Source: Rhodovulum sp. PH10 (lineage in GTDB: Bacteria > Pseudomonadota > Alphaproteobacteria > Rhizobiales > Xanthobacteraceae). Taken from it: a stretch of 54,848 nucleotides of DNA. Made by a program: the position numbers and the translations under genes. The stretch covers positions 1-54,848 of the forward strand of contig NZ_AKZI01000043.1 of NCBI RefSeq assembly GCF_000293785.1. Reading direction: 5' to 3'. Below the pieces are notes generated by a model. The model was not told the origin of the DNA and ran no database searches. It was given only the letters and a program-made list of their open reading frames with translations. Positions 1-9,387 of the stretch are shown here, one piece after another. Positions within the stretch are counted from its first letter, which is position 1; every line of letters begins with the position of its first letter.

Positions 1-18
1 ATGAGGCCCGCACCGTGG

Positions 19-65
19 CCTCGCCCTTCGAGACGCACTCCTGCGGAGCGCTCCTCAGGACGAGG
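19..65. repeat. Extragenic palindromic (REP-like) element, copy 1
   Basis: An imperfect inverted repeat: CCTCG at 19-23 pairs with CGAGG at 61-65, and inside it CCCTTCGAG faces CTCCTCAGG. The same CCTTCGAG / CTCAGG signature recurs at 33.65, 44.62, 46.19 and 46.31 kb, always between genes, so this is a dispersed family and not a single terminator. The first 190 bases hold no gene that I can support. Confidence 0.6.
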
Positions 66-190
66 TCGGTCTCTATCGCCGTTGGTATGAGAGCAAAGGC
101 GGCGCATGCGGCTCCTCCGGAAAGGGGCCGGCGGCGCGGCCGCCGGGCTGGCGGTTGTCGTCGGGCTGGGGCGCTCGGTCGGGCGCCGTG

Positions 191-511
191 TCAGCGGTAA
201 TAGGCGCGCGGCTTCTTGCGCGACGTCTTCACCGGCGCCGGCGGCGGATAGGGGTTCGGGCTGCACGAGCCGCCGACCCCGCGCACCGTCGCGGTGCACT
301 GGGCGAGGTTGGTGTAGACGCACTGCGTCTGCTCGGACAAGCCGTTGTTGAGATCGGCACACCAGGGATACCAGGTGGCCCAGGAGGGCGGCGACCAGAT
401 GCCCCACGGGTCGGCTTTCGCCGTCCCCGATCCGAGCCCGATGGCGACGGCCAGCGCTGCTCCGGCCATCACGGCCTTCAACGGCGCGGCGTTCGACGGC
501 AATGCCCGCAT
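191..511 (-). CDS. DUF3551 family small secreted protein
   Basis: A 106-aa protein with an N-terminal signal peptide: hydrophobic core at about residues 12-27 ending in GTAKAD, a plausible signal peptidase site. The mature part has four cysteines in the spacing typical of DUF3551, including LNNG, QCVYT, AQC and GGSCSPNPY, followed by a Pro-rich and basic tail. This family is almost confined to Hyphomicrobiales; its function is unknown, and the cysteines suggest disulfides in the periplasm. The ATG has GAGGA seven bases upstream. It is monocistronic on the minus strand. Confidence 0.8.
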   Translation of the reverse strand: MRALPSNAAPLKAVMAGAALAVAIGLGSGTAKADPWGIWSPPSWATWYPWCADLNNGLSEQTQCVYTNLAQCTATVRGVGGSCSPNPYPPPAPVKTSRKKPRAYYR

Positions 512-645
512 GTCGGCTTCCTCACGACGATTCTTCGAACCTACTCCACTAACGCGGAAGGATCGAGAATTCGGTAACGCGCTGGTGCAAATCGACGTGT
601 CACGCCTGATGTCGGGCTTGCCGCCGAAGCCGTACGTCGTCCGCC

Positions 646-981
646 TCAGCTCTCCGTCGGCAGGCCGGCCGCCTTCCAGGCGAGCAGGCCGCCGGCGAGA
701 TGCGCGCCATAGGGCAGCCCCGCCGCCTGCGCCTTGCGCGAGGCGGTGACCGAGCGCACGCCGCTGCGGCAGGAAAAGACCACCTCGCGGCCGTGCGGAT
801 CGGGGATCTTTGCCGGGTCGAACTGCGACAGCGGCATCAGCACGGCGCCGGGGATTCGCTCCTGCGCGGTCTCGTTCGGCTCGCGCACGTCGACGAGCAT
901 GATCCTGTCGGCGGCGAGCTCGGCCGCCACCTCCTCGGCCTCGAGGTCCTTCACCGGCGTGCGCGAAAACAGCCCGAACAT
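646..981 (-). CDS. Rhodanese-like domain protein
   Basis: A 111-aa single-domain rhodanese. It contains the family's substrate loop with the persulfide-forming cysteine, CRSGVRS at residues 71-77, preceded by VDVREPNE at 30-37 and followed by the GGLLAWKAAGLP C-terminal helix motif. Such cytoplasmic proteins carry sulfane sulfur from thiosulfate or cysteine desulfurase to acceptors; the physiological partner is not shown by the sequence. It lies 68 bases downstream of the cation exporter gene on the same strand, so co-transcription is possible. A longer open frame upstream is the shadow of the neighbouring gene. Confidence 0.88.
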   Translation of the reverse strand: MFGLFSRTPVKDLEAEEVAAELAADRIMLVDVREPNETAQERIPGAVLMPLSQFDPAKIPDPHGREVVFSCRSGVRSVTASRKAQAAGLPYGAHLAGGLLAWKAAGLPTES

Positions 982-1049
982 CGTGTTCTGTGCTCCTGAT
1001 GAACGATCCGCCTCAGGTAGTGATTGTCGCGCGCTCGGCAAGGCGCCCG

Positions 1050-2006
1050 TCACACCACGTGGTCGGGGGCGAGCGGGCAGGTCGCGCCCTCGCGCTCGAT
1101 TTGCAGCGTGACGTGGCCGATCGCGTGGTGCTCGCGCAACTCGTGGGCAATATGGCGCAGGAAGGCGTCGCCCGGATGCCCGCCGGGCATCACGAGGTGG
1201 GCGGTGAGGGCGATCTCGGTGGTGCTCATCGGCCAGATGTGCAGGTCGTGCACCGCGGCGACGCCCTCCTGCCGGCCGAGAAAGGCGCGCACCGCCTCCG
1301 GGTCGACGCCCGGCGGCACCGCGTCGAGCGACATCGCCACGCTGTCGCGCAGAAGGCCCCAGGTGCCGGCGACGATCACCGCGACGATGACGAGGCTCAT
1401 CACCGGGTCGAGCCACAGCCAGCCGGTCAGCATGATCAGGAGGCCGGCCATCACCACGCCGACCGACACCGCGGCGTCGGCCGCCATGTGCAGATAGGCG
1501 CCCTTGATGTTGAGGTCGCCCTCGCGGCCGGAGAAAAAGAGCCAGGCGGTGATGCCGTTGATCACCACGCCGATGGCGGCGACGACGATGACGGTGAGGC
1601 TCGCGACCGGCTGCGGGTCGAGCAGGCGCAGCACCGATTCCCAGGCGATCGCGCCGACCGCGACCAGCAGAAACACCGCGTTGAACAGCGCCGCCATGAT
1701 CGAGGAGCCGCGCAGGCCGTAGGTGTAGCGGGGCGAGGGCGGCCGCTTCGACAAGACCGCGGCGATCCAGGCGACGACGAGGCCCAGCACGTCGGAAAGA
1801 TTGTGCCCGGCATCCGCCACCAGCGCGACCGAGTTCGACCAGAAGCCGAAGCCGCCCTCGATCAGCACGAAGGCGACATTGAGCGCGATGCCGATCGCGA
1901 ACGCCTTTCCGAAATCCTTCGGGGCGTGGCTGTGGCCCGGCCCGTGGGCATGCGAATGGCCGTGGGAGTGGTCGTGCGCGTGGTGGTCGTGAGCGGAATC
2001 GTGCAT
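1050..2006 (-). CDS. Cation diffusion facilitator (Zn/Co efflux) transporter
   Basis: A 318-aa inner-membrane metal/proton antiporter of the CDF family (CzcD/ZitB type). The first ~30 residues are histidine-rich (repeated HDHSHGHSHAHG), a metal-binding tail. Six membrane segments follow; the metal site residues are visible in TM2 (ALVADAGHNLSD, the HxxxD motif) and TM5 (HMAADAAVS). The cytoplasmic C-terminal domain includes VHDLHIWPMS, the conserved dimer/metal motif, and ends TCPLAPDHVV. The start chosen gives the usual family length; a start further upstream would add Arg-rich sequence unlike any CDF protein. Substrate is probably zinc, not proven. Confidence 0.92.
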   Translation of the reverse strand: MHDSAHDHHAHDHSHGHSHAHGPGHSHAPKDFGKAFAIGIALNVAFVLIEGGFGFWSNSVALVADAGHNLSDVLGLVVAWIAAVLSKRPPSPRYTYGLRGSSIMAALFNAVFLLVAVGAIAWESVLRLLDPQPVASLTVIVVAAIGVVINGITAWLFFSGREGDLNIKGAYLHMAADAAVSVGVVMAGLLIMLTGWLWLDPVMSLVIVAVIVAGTWGLLRDSVAMSLDAVPPGVDPEAVRAFLGRQEGVAAVHDLHIWPMSTTEIALTAHLVMPGGHPGDAFLRHIAHELREHHAIGHVTLQIEREGATCPLAPDHVV

Positions 2007-2160
2007 GCGTCGGGTCCGGCTGGCGGGGGTTTTGCGGGGGGTGGCCGTGTCCGACTCGTGTGGCACGGGGCGCAATCGAAATCCACCGGCGGCGGCCGTT
2101 GCGATTCTTGAAGACCTCCAACGTCCTGCCGAAGACGTAATCGCTGCCGGTCGAATCCGT

Positions 2161-3102
2161 TCACCCGCCGGCTGCGATGGTGGCCTCCGCCGCGGCGAGC
2201 CGCTCCAACCCCTCCGGCGTCGAGACCTCCGGCCGCCAGCCGAGCGCGGCGAGCGCGGAGGTGTCGACCACCAAGGGCTCGGCGAGCCGGCGAAACGTCT
2301 CGGCGCGGCCGCCGAGGGCGAAGCCCGCCCGCAACAGCGGCGTCGGCACCGGAAACAGGCCGGGCGGGCGCGCAAAACCGCGGCGCAGCGCCGCCACCAT
2401 CTCGCCGACCGTCAAGACCTCGCGGTCGGCGACCACGAAGGGCCGCCGCAGGGGGCCGGGCGCGGTGAGGACGGTCGCGACCGCCGCGGACAGATTGTCC
2501 AGCGCCAGCAGGGATCGCCGCGCCGCCAGCGCGCCGAGCGGCAACGGCCACGGCGAGCGCGCGAGTTTTACCAGCTCCGCCATGTTGCCGCGCACGCCGG
2601 GCCCGTAGACCAGCACCGGGCGCAGCGCCACCCAGTCGAGCGCGAGCCCATCCAGCCCCTGCTCGGCGGCGAGCTTGGAGCGCCCATAGGCGCTTTCCGG
2701 CGCTGCCGGCGCGTCTTCGGTCAGCACGGCCGCGGCCGAAGGCCCGGCCTGGGCGCGGATCGAGGAGAGAAACACGAAGCGCTTCGCCCCGGCCCGCTCG
2801 GCCGCCCGGGCGAGCGCCACCGTCGCCTCGGTGTTCATCACCCGGTAGTCGTCCTCCGGCGTGCCGGACAGAAGCCCCGGGGCGAGTGCTGCCGAATGCA
2901 CCACCGCGTCGACGTCGGCGAGCGCCGCCGACATGTTCTGCGGCCGGGCGATGTCGCCGATCACCGCGCTCGCCGCGTCGAGCGGCACGCCAGCCGGCCG
3001 GCGCAGCAGCGCCCGCACCCGAAAGCCGCGCTTCGGCAAGTCCTGCAGCAGATACCGGCCGATGAAGCCGGTCGCGCCCGTCAGGGCGATCAGCGGCGCC
3101 AT
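2161..3102 (-). CDS. NAD-dependent epimerase/dehydratase family protein
   Basis: A 313-aa extended short-chain dehydrogenase. The Rossmann motif TGATGFIG lies at residues 7-14, the catalytic Tyr and Lys are in YGRSKLAAE, and the SALAPG stretch corresponds to the usual active-site region near residue 80. The family acts on nucleotide sugars, quinone-complex cofactors or lipids; substrate is unknown here. I chose the ATG at 3102 because AGGA precedes it by six bases and the Rossmann strand begins at once; an in-frame ATG at 3162 would add 20 unconserved residues. It is divergent from the DUF1015 gene. Confidence 0.85.
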   Translation of the reverse strand: MAPLIALTGATGFIGRYLLQDLPKRGFRVRALLRRPAGVPLDAASAVIGDIARPQNMSAALADVDAVVHSAALAPGLLSGTPEDDYRVMNTEATVALARAAERAGAKRFVFLSSIRAQAGPSAAAVLTEDAPAAPESAYGRSKLAAEQGLDGLALDWVALRPVLVYGPGVRGNMAELVKLARSPWPLPLGALAARRSLLALDNLSAAVATVLTAPGPLRRPFVVADREVLTVGEMVAALRRGFARPPGLFPVPTPLLRAGFALGGRAETFRRLAEPLVVDTSALAALGWRPEVSTPEGLERLAAAEATIAAGG

Positions 3103-3247
3103 ATCGTTCCTCGCCTTCTCGATCTCCGCCTCGCGTGATGCGAAACCCGAGGCCTCGACCATGCAATTTCTGTGGCCGACCCTTCCGTGCCGAGCGGCAA
3201 GTGCTAAACGAGAGCGTTTCCTGGTTCGCTCAAGCGGAGAGCTCCCC

Positions 3248-4483
3248 TTGTCCCTCGTCCATCCGTTCTGCGCGCTGCGCCCCGCGCCGGGCCGCGCCGC
3301 CGAGATTCTCGCTCCCCCCTACGACGTGCTGTCGAGCGCCGAGGCGCGGGTGCGCGCCGCCGGCAAGCCGTGGAGCTTTCTGCACGTCTCCAAGCCCGAG
3401 ATCGACCTCGACCCCGGCATCGACCCCTACGACCCGGCGGTCTATGCCAAGGCCCGCGAAAACCTCGACCGGATGGTCGCCGAAGGCGTTCTGATTCGCG
3501 ACACCGTGCCGAGCTACTACGTCTACCGCCTCACCTGGCGCGACCGGGTGCAGACCGGCCTCGCGGTGGCCGCCTCGGTCGCCGACTACGTCTCCAACCG
3601 CATCCGCAAGCACGAGCTGACCACCCTCGCCAAGGAGGACGACCGCGTCCGCCAGATCGAGGCGGTGAACGCCCAGACCGGCCCGGTGATGCTCGCCTAT
3701 CCCGACCAGCCGGGGCTCGATGCGCTGCTCGCCCAGGTGACGGAGGGCGAGCGCGACGTCGACGTCACCGCCGACGACGGCGTGCGGCACGAGATGTGGG
3801 TGGTGAGCCGGGCCGAGACGGTCGCCCAGCTCACCCGGATGATCGACGCCTTGCCGGTGCTCTACATCGCCGACGGCCATCACCGCTCGGCGGCGGCCGC
3901 GCGGATCGCCGAGGCGCGCGGGGCGGGGGCGGCGGGCGGCGCCGGCGCGCACGACCGCTTTTTGGCGGTGATGTTCCCGCACCACCAGATGACCATCCTC
4001 GACTACAACCGCCTGATGAAAGACCTGAACGGCCGGTCGCCGGACGAGCTGCTGACGGCGCTCGCCGCCGCCGACTTCTCCGTCACGCCGAGCGAGACTG
4101 CGGTGCGGCCGGCGGCACCCAACGAGTTCGGCCTCTACGTCGCCGGGCGCTGGCACGCGCTGACGCTGAACCCCGGCAAAATCCCGGACGACCCGGTCGG
4201 CCGGCTGCCGATCACGCTGCTCACCAAGCACGCGATCGAGCCCTTGTTCGGCATCACCGACCAGCGGCGCGACAAGCGGATCGACTTCGTCGGCGGTGGC
4301 CGCGGCCTCGACGAGCTGGCCCGCCGGGTCTCCTCCGGCGAGGCGGCGGCGGCCTTCTCGCTGTTTCCGACCCGGCTCGAGGATTTGATGGCGGTCGCCG
4401 ACGCCGGCGAGATCATGCCGCCGAAATCGACCTGGTTCGAGCCGAAGCTCGCCGACGGGCTGGTCAGCCACGTGCTCGACTGA
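3248..4483 (+). CDS. DUF1015 family protein
   Basis: A 411-aa soluble protein of the DUF1015 family (PF06245). Family signatures are the N-terminal HPFCALRPAPG and APPYDVLSSAEAR, and the central YIADGHHRSAAA. A TTG start is used: GGAG precedes it and the protein then begins LSLVHPFCALRP, as homologues do; an ATG at 3161 would add 29 unconserved residues. It is 20 bases upstream of serB and almost certainly co-transcribed with it. DUF1015 genes also sit beside serA/serC in other bacteria, so a role in serine metabolism is likely but the reaction is not established. The ADGHHR motif resembles the nucleotide-binding motif of the ParB/SerK fold (my inference). Confidence 0.88.
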   Translation: MSLVHPFCALRPAPGRAAEILAPPYDVLSSAEARVRAAGKPWSFLHVSKPEIDLDPGIDPYDPAVYAKARENLDRMVAEGVLIRDTVPSYYVYRLTWRDRVQTGLAVAASVADYVSNRIRKHELTTLAKEDDRVRQIEAVNAQTGPVMLAYPDQPGLDALLAQVTEGERDVDVTADDGVRHEMWVVSRAETVAQLTRMIDALPVLYIADGHHRSAAAARIAEARGAGAAGGAGAHDRFLAVMFPHHQMTILDYNRLMKDLNGRSPDELLTALAAADFSVTPSETAVRPAAPNEFGLYVAGRWHALTLNPGKIPDDPVGRLPITLLTKHAIEPLFGITDQRRDKRIDFVGGGRGLDELARRVSSGEAAAAFSLFPTRLEDLMAVADAGEIMPPKSTWFEPKLADGLVSHVLD

Positions 4484-4503
4484 CCGGCTGTCTCGGAACC
4501 GAC

Positions 4504-5451
4504 ATGACCCACCCTTCCTCGACCTCCGCCGCCTCGACCTCCGGGCCGGCGACCCACGTCGCCACCGTGATCACCAGCCCGGACGATCCGGTGCTCGACG
4601 GCCGGGCCGCTGCGGCCGCCCGGCTGGTGCTGCCGCGCGGCGGCGTGCCGGACTGGCTCGCCGACGGCATCGCCGTCGACCTGCCGTTCACTCCGTCGGG
4701 CCCGCTCGACGAGCACGCGATCGCCGAATCGGTGCGGTCCGCGGTCGGCGGGCTTCCGGTCGACGTGGTGGTCCAGCCGCTCGCCGGGCGGCGGAAAAAA
4801 CTTCTCCTGGCCGACATGGACTCCACCATGATCCGCCAGGAGTGCATCGACGAGATCGCCGACCTGATCGGCCGCAAGGCGCACATCGCCGCCATCACCG
4901 AGCGGGCGATGCGTGGCGAGATCGCCTTCGAGCCGGCGCTCGCCGAGCGGGTCGGGCTGCTCGCCGGCCTGCCGGTGGAGAAGATCGACGAGGTGATCGC
5001 CCACCGCATCACGCTGACGCGCGGCGGGCCGACGCTGGTGCGCACGATGGCGGCGAGCGGCGCCCACACCTGCCTGGTCTCGGGCGGCTTCACGCTGTTC
5101 ACGGAGAAGATCGCCCGGGCGATCGGCTTTCACGAGCATGTCGGCAACACGCTCGAGATCGGCGCCGACGGCCGCCTGACCGGCCGGCTGGTGCCGCCGA
5201 TCGTCGGCCGCGAGGCCAAGCGCATGACGCTGCACCGGCTGCGCGACGCGCGCGGCCTCGCCCAGGCCGAGACGCTGGTGGTCGGCGACGGGGCGAACGA
5301 CCTCGCGATGATCGACGAGGCCGGGCTCGGTGTCGCCTTCCGGGCAAAGCCCGCGGTCGCCTCGGCGGCCGATGCGCGCATCGACCACGGCGACCTCACC
5401 GCGCTGCTCTACGCGCAGGGCTATCGGCAGAGCGAGTTCGTCACCGGCTGA
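4504..5451 (+). CDS. serB: Phosphoserine phosphatase
   Basis: A 315-aa cytoplasmic enzyme for the last step of the phosphorylated serine pathway, O-phosphoserine to serine. HAD-superfamily motifs are clear: DMDSTMI (nucleophile Asp in motif I, about residue 104), SGGFTLF (motif II), K in the REAKR segment (motif III) and VGDGANDLAMI (motif IV, Mg ligands). The ~95-residue N-terminal extension replaces the ACT-like domain of longer SerB proteins. Its partners SerC and SerA are 40 kb away in this window. It follows the DUF1015 gene by 20 bases. Confidence 0.95.
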   Translation: MTHPSSTSAASTSGPATHVATVITSPDDPVLDGRAAAAARLVLPRGGVPDWLADGIAVDLPFTPSGPLDEHAIAESVRSAVGGLPVDVVVQPLAGRRKKLLLADMDSTMIRQECIDEIADLIGRKAHIAAITERAMRGEIAFEPALAERVGLLAGLPVEKIDEVIAHRITLTRGGPTLVRTMAASGAHTCLVSGGFTLFTEKIARAIGFHEHVGNTLEIGADGRLTGRLVPPIVGREAKRMTLHRLRDARGLAQAETLVVGDGANDLAMIDEAGLGVAFRAKPAVASAADARIDHGDLTALLYAQGYRQSEFVTG

Positions 5452-5459
5452 CCGGCGGG

Positions 5460-5485
5460 GCTGCGGCTGCCGCGGCAGTCGCAGC
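5460..5485. terminator. Hairpin between convergent serB and AsmA-like genes
   Basis: Twelve-base arms GCTGCGGCTGCC and GGCAGTCGCAGC pair with a single G-T wobble in the 42-base gap between two convergent genes. The hairpin could terminate both, but there is no T tract on either side, so this is a weak call. Confidence 0.4.
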
Positions 5486-5493
5486 GGCCGTCC

Positions 5494-8400
5494 TCACTGC
5501 ACGGCGGAGCGGATGTCGGCGGGCGGGGTGACGTGGCCGCCCGACAGGGCGCTCGGGAACTCGAAGAATTTTCGCAGCACGCCCGGCGCCACCGCCGAGA
5601 TCGGGTTGACCCGCAGCATCGGCGCGCCGGGGGTGCCGACCACCTCGTAGGTCACGCCGACCAAGCCTTCCTTGTCGCCGCCGCCGAGGAAGAGGCCGAC
5701 GATCGGGATTTGGCCGAACGCGTTGTTGAGCCCGTAGAGCGGCACGAAGGTGCCGCGCATCCGCACCGCGTTGGCGGCATAGTCGATCGTGCCTTCCAGG
5801 GTGGCGCCGATCACCGGCCCGCGCACCACGCCGTCGCGGATGGTGAGCCGCCCGGCCGACTTCATGAACTCCACCCGCATGCGGCTGAACTCGACCCCAG
5901 GATTGCCGGCGCCCGGCGCGCCCGCCGCCACCCGGTCGAGCGAGGGCTCGCCGCGCACCGCGAAGTCGCGCACGTTCAACAGGCCTTCCTTCGGCTTGGT
6001 GTCGGCGTTCGGCGGGTCCATCGCCACCCACATCTGGCCGCCGAACATGCGGGCATAGGTGTCGGTGAAGCGGAACAGGGCGCCGGCGTCGTTGCTCTCG
6101 AGATAGATCACCTGGCCGCCGCCGCCGACCCGCCCGCGCAGGTCGCCGGTCAGCGTCTGGTCGACGCCGATCTTGGCGGCGAGCTTGAACGCCTCGACCC
6201 GGCCGCGGCGCCGCACGATGTCGAGATCGACCGCGCGCAACGCCTCGCCGTTGAAGCCGGCGAGCGCGCCGATCTTCAGGTCGAGCGAGACGTCGGTCGC
6301 CGCCTCGCGCTGCTTGTGGCCGGTCGAGGAGCCGCCCATCACCGACTTGATCAGCGCCCGCCCGTCATAGACGTCACCGCGGACCGCGACGGTGAGCATG
6401 CCGTCCTGGGCGCGGTCGACCTTGAGCGTCGCCTTGTCGCCGTCGGACAGGCCGAACACCGGAAAGTTCGCCGCGGCGAGGTCGCCCTCGCCGTCGAGCT
6501 CGACGGTGCCCTTGACCGCGGCGCCCGAGCCCTCGATCGCCACGTCCTCGAAGCGGGCGGCCTTGCCGCGGCCGACATAGGTGAAGCCGACCCGGGCCGG
6601 CTTGCCGGCGGGCTTCACCCAGCTCGGCAGCAGGTTGTCGATCTTCGCGTGGGTCAGGTCGGCCTCGACGGCGAAGCGGCTGTCCTCGCCGTCGCCGACC
6701 GGCATGCGGCCGGCGACCCGCACCGGCACCGGGCCGGACAGGCCGCCGTCGGCGGCGAAGCCGAGCTTGTTGCGGGCGGCGTCGTCGATGGTGGCGGTGA
6801 GGCGCACCTCGGCGGCATTCTGGTCGGCGGCCTTGTGGTACTCGACCGCGGCCGGCACCCCGGCGATCCGCACGTTGCCGTCGAGCTGCCAGCCCTGCTT
6901 GTCGGCGGTGACCCGCAGCGTCTGCGCCTCGACCTTCTGCGACATCGCGAACTTGTCCGCGGAGAAGTTGGTGAGGTCGGCGGTCACCTCGTAGCCGAAT
7001 TTTTCCGGCGGCGGGTCGGACTCGAGCGTGGTCGAGACCTGCACCTGGGCGCTGACGGTGCCGCGCACCTGGGTCGGGTCGAGCGGCGCGCCGGCGGTCT
7101 CGCGGATGCCCTCGAGGCCGAGGAACTCGGCGGCGGCCGCGGCCGGGCCGTCGACTTTTGCCCGCACCGTCGCGGCCGGCGGCTTGCCCTGCGAATCCGG
7201 CACCTCGAACACGCCGTTCGACACCGTCATGCGCCGCCCGGACGGCAGCTCGGCGACGCCGTGGCCGAGCCCGACGGTGATCCGCCGCCCGCGCACCCGC
7301 AGGAGCAGGTCGGACTCGCGGACCTCGGGCAGCATGTCGACCAGCCGCACCCGCGTGCCGGTGGTCGCCACCTCGATCGACAGGCCATCGTCAGGCACCG
7401 GCGGGCCGCCGTCGCGCAGCGTCGACATCGGCGCATTGGTGGCGATCTCGATGCGGTCGATCGACCCGCCCGCCATGTTCTTCATCACCCATTCGCGCAC
7501 CGGCGGGTTCACGAAGGGCGGCCACATCCGCTTGAAGGAGGTCGCCGACAGGTTGCGGGCGGCCATGCCGACCGCGAGCTTGGGATCGGCGGTCGCGAAG
7601 TCGACGAAGCCGGACATCGCCACGTTGACGTCGCCGCCGGACGCCTCGCCGTGCTCGATGTCGAGCCGCCGGGTGGTCGGGTCGAACGCGCCGCGAATCA
7701 GCACGCGATTGATCAGCAGCGGCTTGGCGTCCTTGTGCCCGGCGCCGAGCACCACGCTGCCGCCGCGCACGCCGAGCCGCCACGGTGCGCCCGGCTCGCT
7801 CGGCACCTCGGCCTGGGCGATCAGCGTCATCCGGGTCGAGCCGGACACCAGCTGGAACGGCGACAGCACGATGCCGCGCGCGGCGTCCCATTCGAGCGTC
7901 GCCTCGAAGCGGTCGACCGCGATGCGGTTGCGCGGGTCGGCGGTGTCGACGATCTCGCCGGGGCCGACCAGCACTCGGCCGCCGGCCACCTGCGGCGTGC
8001 CGTCGGTGCCGATGTCGGCGCGCAGGCTGGCGGAGACCGGCAGGTCGGTGCGCATCGTCCCCGAATCGGCGCGCGCCGCCATCAAGAGGTCGTGCAGCGC
8101 GACCTTGCGCGCCTCGATCCGCACCGTGCGGGTGCCGTCCGGGGCGGGCTTCACCGCGCCGACCACCACCCACGGCCGCTTCGGGTCCTGCGAGCCGAGC
8201 GTCACCGACAATTCGCCCGGATGCGGGCGGGTCATGCTGAGATGGATGTTCTCGAAGCGCGAATGGCGGCCGCTGCGGGCGTCGTCGACCACCAGGTTGC
8301 CGCTCTTGAGGCCGACCTCGGCGAGCGCGCCGCCGTCCAGCCCGAGCGTGCCGAGGCTGTCGATCCAGGCGAGCAGGGCGGCGACGTTCTCGCCGACCGT

Positions 8401-9231
8401 GCGGGCGTGGGTGGCGGCGGTCGCCGGCGCGCCGGCCGGTGCGGCGCCGAGGGGGGGCGCGGCGGAGGAGGGGGCGCCGGAAGGGGAGGCCGAAGAGGGG
8501 GCGGAGGAGGCGGGGGCGGCGGCGTCCGGTGGCAGCGCCACCGCGGTGTCGGTGTCGGCCGAGGCGATCACCGGGGAGGTCGCGATCGGCCGCTTGTCGG
8601 CGCCGGCGAAGACGCGGACGGTGCCGTCGGTCTCCACCCGCAGCGCGATCTCGGCGCCGACCAGGTTGATGCTTTCCGCCCGCGGGTGGCCGGTCAGGAG
8701 CGAGAAGGCGGTGAAGCCCGCCTCCGCCTTCGGCGCGGTGGCGACCACCGTGCCGTCGGTGTCGCGCACCACCACGTCGCGCACCCGCACCGCCATGCGG
8801 CGGTTCTCGTCGAGCTCGATCACGGTGCCGCCGACCTCGACCTTGTAGCGGTCGCCGAGATTGTCGGCGATCGCCGCGGTCAGCCAGGGGGTGGCGATGT
8901 CGAGCGGGATCGGTCCGCTGCCGAGCCGTAGCCACAGGCCGCCGGCGATCGCCAGCACCGTCAGCGCGGTGCCGCCGCTCGCGAGGAGCCCGATGCGGAC
9001 CGAGCGCCGGCGCAGGAGCCGGGCGGTGGCGCCGTGCAGCCGGAGGGCGCCGACCGCGGCGGTGCGAACGACACGATGGAGACGGGGCTTTCGAGAAGAC
9101 GTCGCCGCACCGGCGGGGGCGCGCTCGCGGGCCGACGCGGCCCGCGCCGCCTCGGCGCAGCGGTGCAGATGGAGGCTCGCTTCCAGGCTCCGCAGGCCCG
9201 CGAGCTTCGGACAGTCTTCCTTGTCCCGCAT
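5494..9231 (-). CDS. AsmA-like / YhdP-type protein with DUF3971 domain
   Basis: A 1245-aa envelope protein anchored by one N-terminal membrane segment (residues about 79-101, after an Arg-rich cytoplasmic stretch), with the rest in the periplasm. Its C-terminal half has the repetitive beta-strand pattern and the LEGTIDYAANAVRMRGTFVPLYGLNN segment (quoted in part: GTIDYAANAVRMRGTFVP) typical of the AsmA/YhdP superfamily, whose E. coli members bridge inner and outer membrane in phospholipid transport. Residues about 234-264 are an Ala/Ser/Pro linker. Start chosen at MRDKEDC; upstream ATGs would overlap the divergent peroxiredoxin gene. A plus-strand open frame of over 1100 codons across this gene is a GC-driven shadow. 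Confidence 0.85.
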   Translation of the reverse strand: MRDKEDCPKLAGLRSLEASLHLHRCAEAARAASARERAPAGAATSSRKPRLHRVVRTAAVGALRLHGATARLLRRRSVRIGLLASGGTALTVLAIAGGLWLRLGSGPIPLDIATPWLTAAIADNLGDRYKVEVGGTVIELDENRRMAVRVRDVVVRDTDGTVVATAPKAEAGFTAFSLLTGHPRAESINLVGAEIALRVETDGTVRVFAGADKRPIATSPVIASADTDTAVALPPDAAAPASSAPSSASPSGAPSSAAPPLGAAPAGAPATAATHARTVGENVAALLAWIDSLGTLGLDGGALAEVGLKSGNLVVDDARSGRHSRFENIHLSMTRPHPGELSVTLGSQDPKRPWVVVGAVKPAPDGTRTVRIEARKVALHDLLMAARADSGTMRTDLPVSASLRADIGTDGTPQVAGGRVLVGPGEIVDTADPRNRIAVDRFEATLEWDAARGIVLSPFQLVSGSTRMTLIAQAEVPSEPGAPWRLGVRGGSVVLGAGHKDAKPLLINRVLIRGAFDPTTRRLDIEHGEASGGDVNVAMSGFVDFATADPKLAVGMAARNLSATSFKRMWPPFVNPPVREWVMKNMAGGSIDRIEIATNAPMSTLRDGGPPVPDDGLSIEVATTGTRVRLVDMLPEVRESDLLLRVRGRRITVGLGHGVAELPSGRRMTVSNGVFEVPDSQGKPPAATVRAKVDGPAAAAAEFLGLEGIRETAGAPLDPTQVRGTVSAQVQVSTTLESDPPPEKFGYEVTADLTNFSADKFAMSQKVEAQTLRVTADKQGWQLDGNVRIAGVPAAVEYHKAADQNAAEVRLTATIDDAARNKLGFAADGGLSGPVPVRVAGRMPVGDGEDSRFAVEADLTHAKIDNLLPSWVKPAGKPARVGFTYVGRGKAARFEDVAIEGSGAAVKGTVELDGEGDLAAANFPVFGLSDGDKATLKVDRAQDGMLTVAVRGDVYDGRALIKSVMGGSSTGHKQREAATDVSLDLKIGALAGFNGEALRAVDLDIVRRRGRVEAFKLAAKIGVDQTLTGDLRGRVGGGGQVIYLESNDAGALFRFTDTYARMFGGQMWVAMDPPNADTKPKEGLLNVRDFAVRGEPSLDRVAAGAPGAGNPGVEFSRMRVEFMKSAGRLTIRDGVVRGPVIGATLEGTIDYAANAVRMRGTFVPLYGLNNAFGQIPIVGLFLGGGDKEGLVGVTYEVVGTPGAPMLRVNPISAVAPGVLRKFFEFPSALSGGHVTPPADIRSAVQ

Positions 9232-9387
9232 GCGATCTGGACGGCCCCGTTCCCTGCCCGCACAATGCCTCGACGCACGATCCGGCGGAGCGGGCGCAGG
9301 CCCGCGTACATCACTCGATCGATCAGAGGCTTGATCCCGGTGTCCCGACTTGGAGAGAGCGCTGCGAAAGCGTCGAAAGGAAGGCAT

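Noticed and set aside
5533-8931. Plus-strand ORF of over 1100 codons opposite the AsmA-like gene
   Set aside because: Third-position GC of the real minus-strand gene keeps the opposite frame open; the product is a His/Arg/Asp/Gly-rich string without any domain and with no ribosome binding site.
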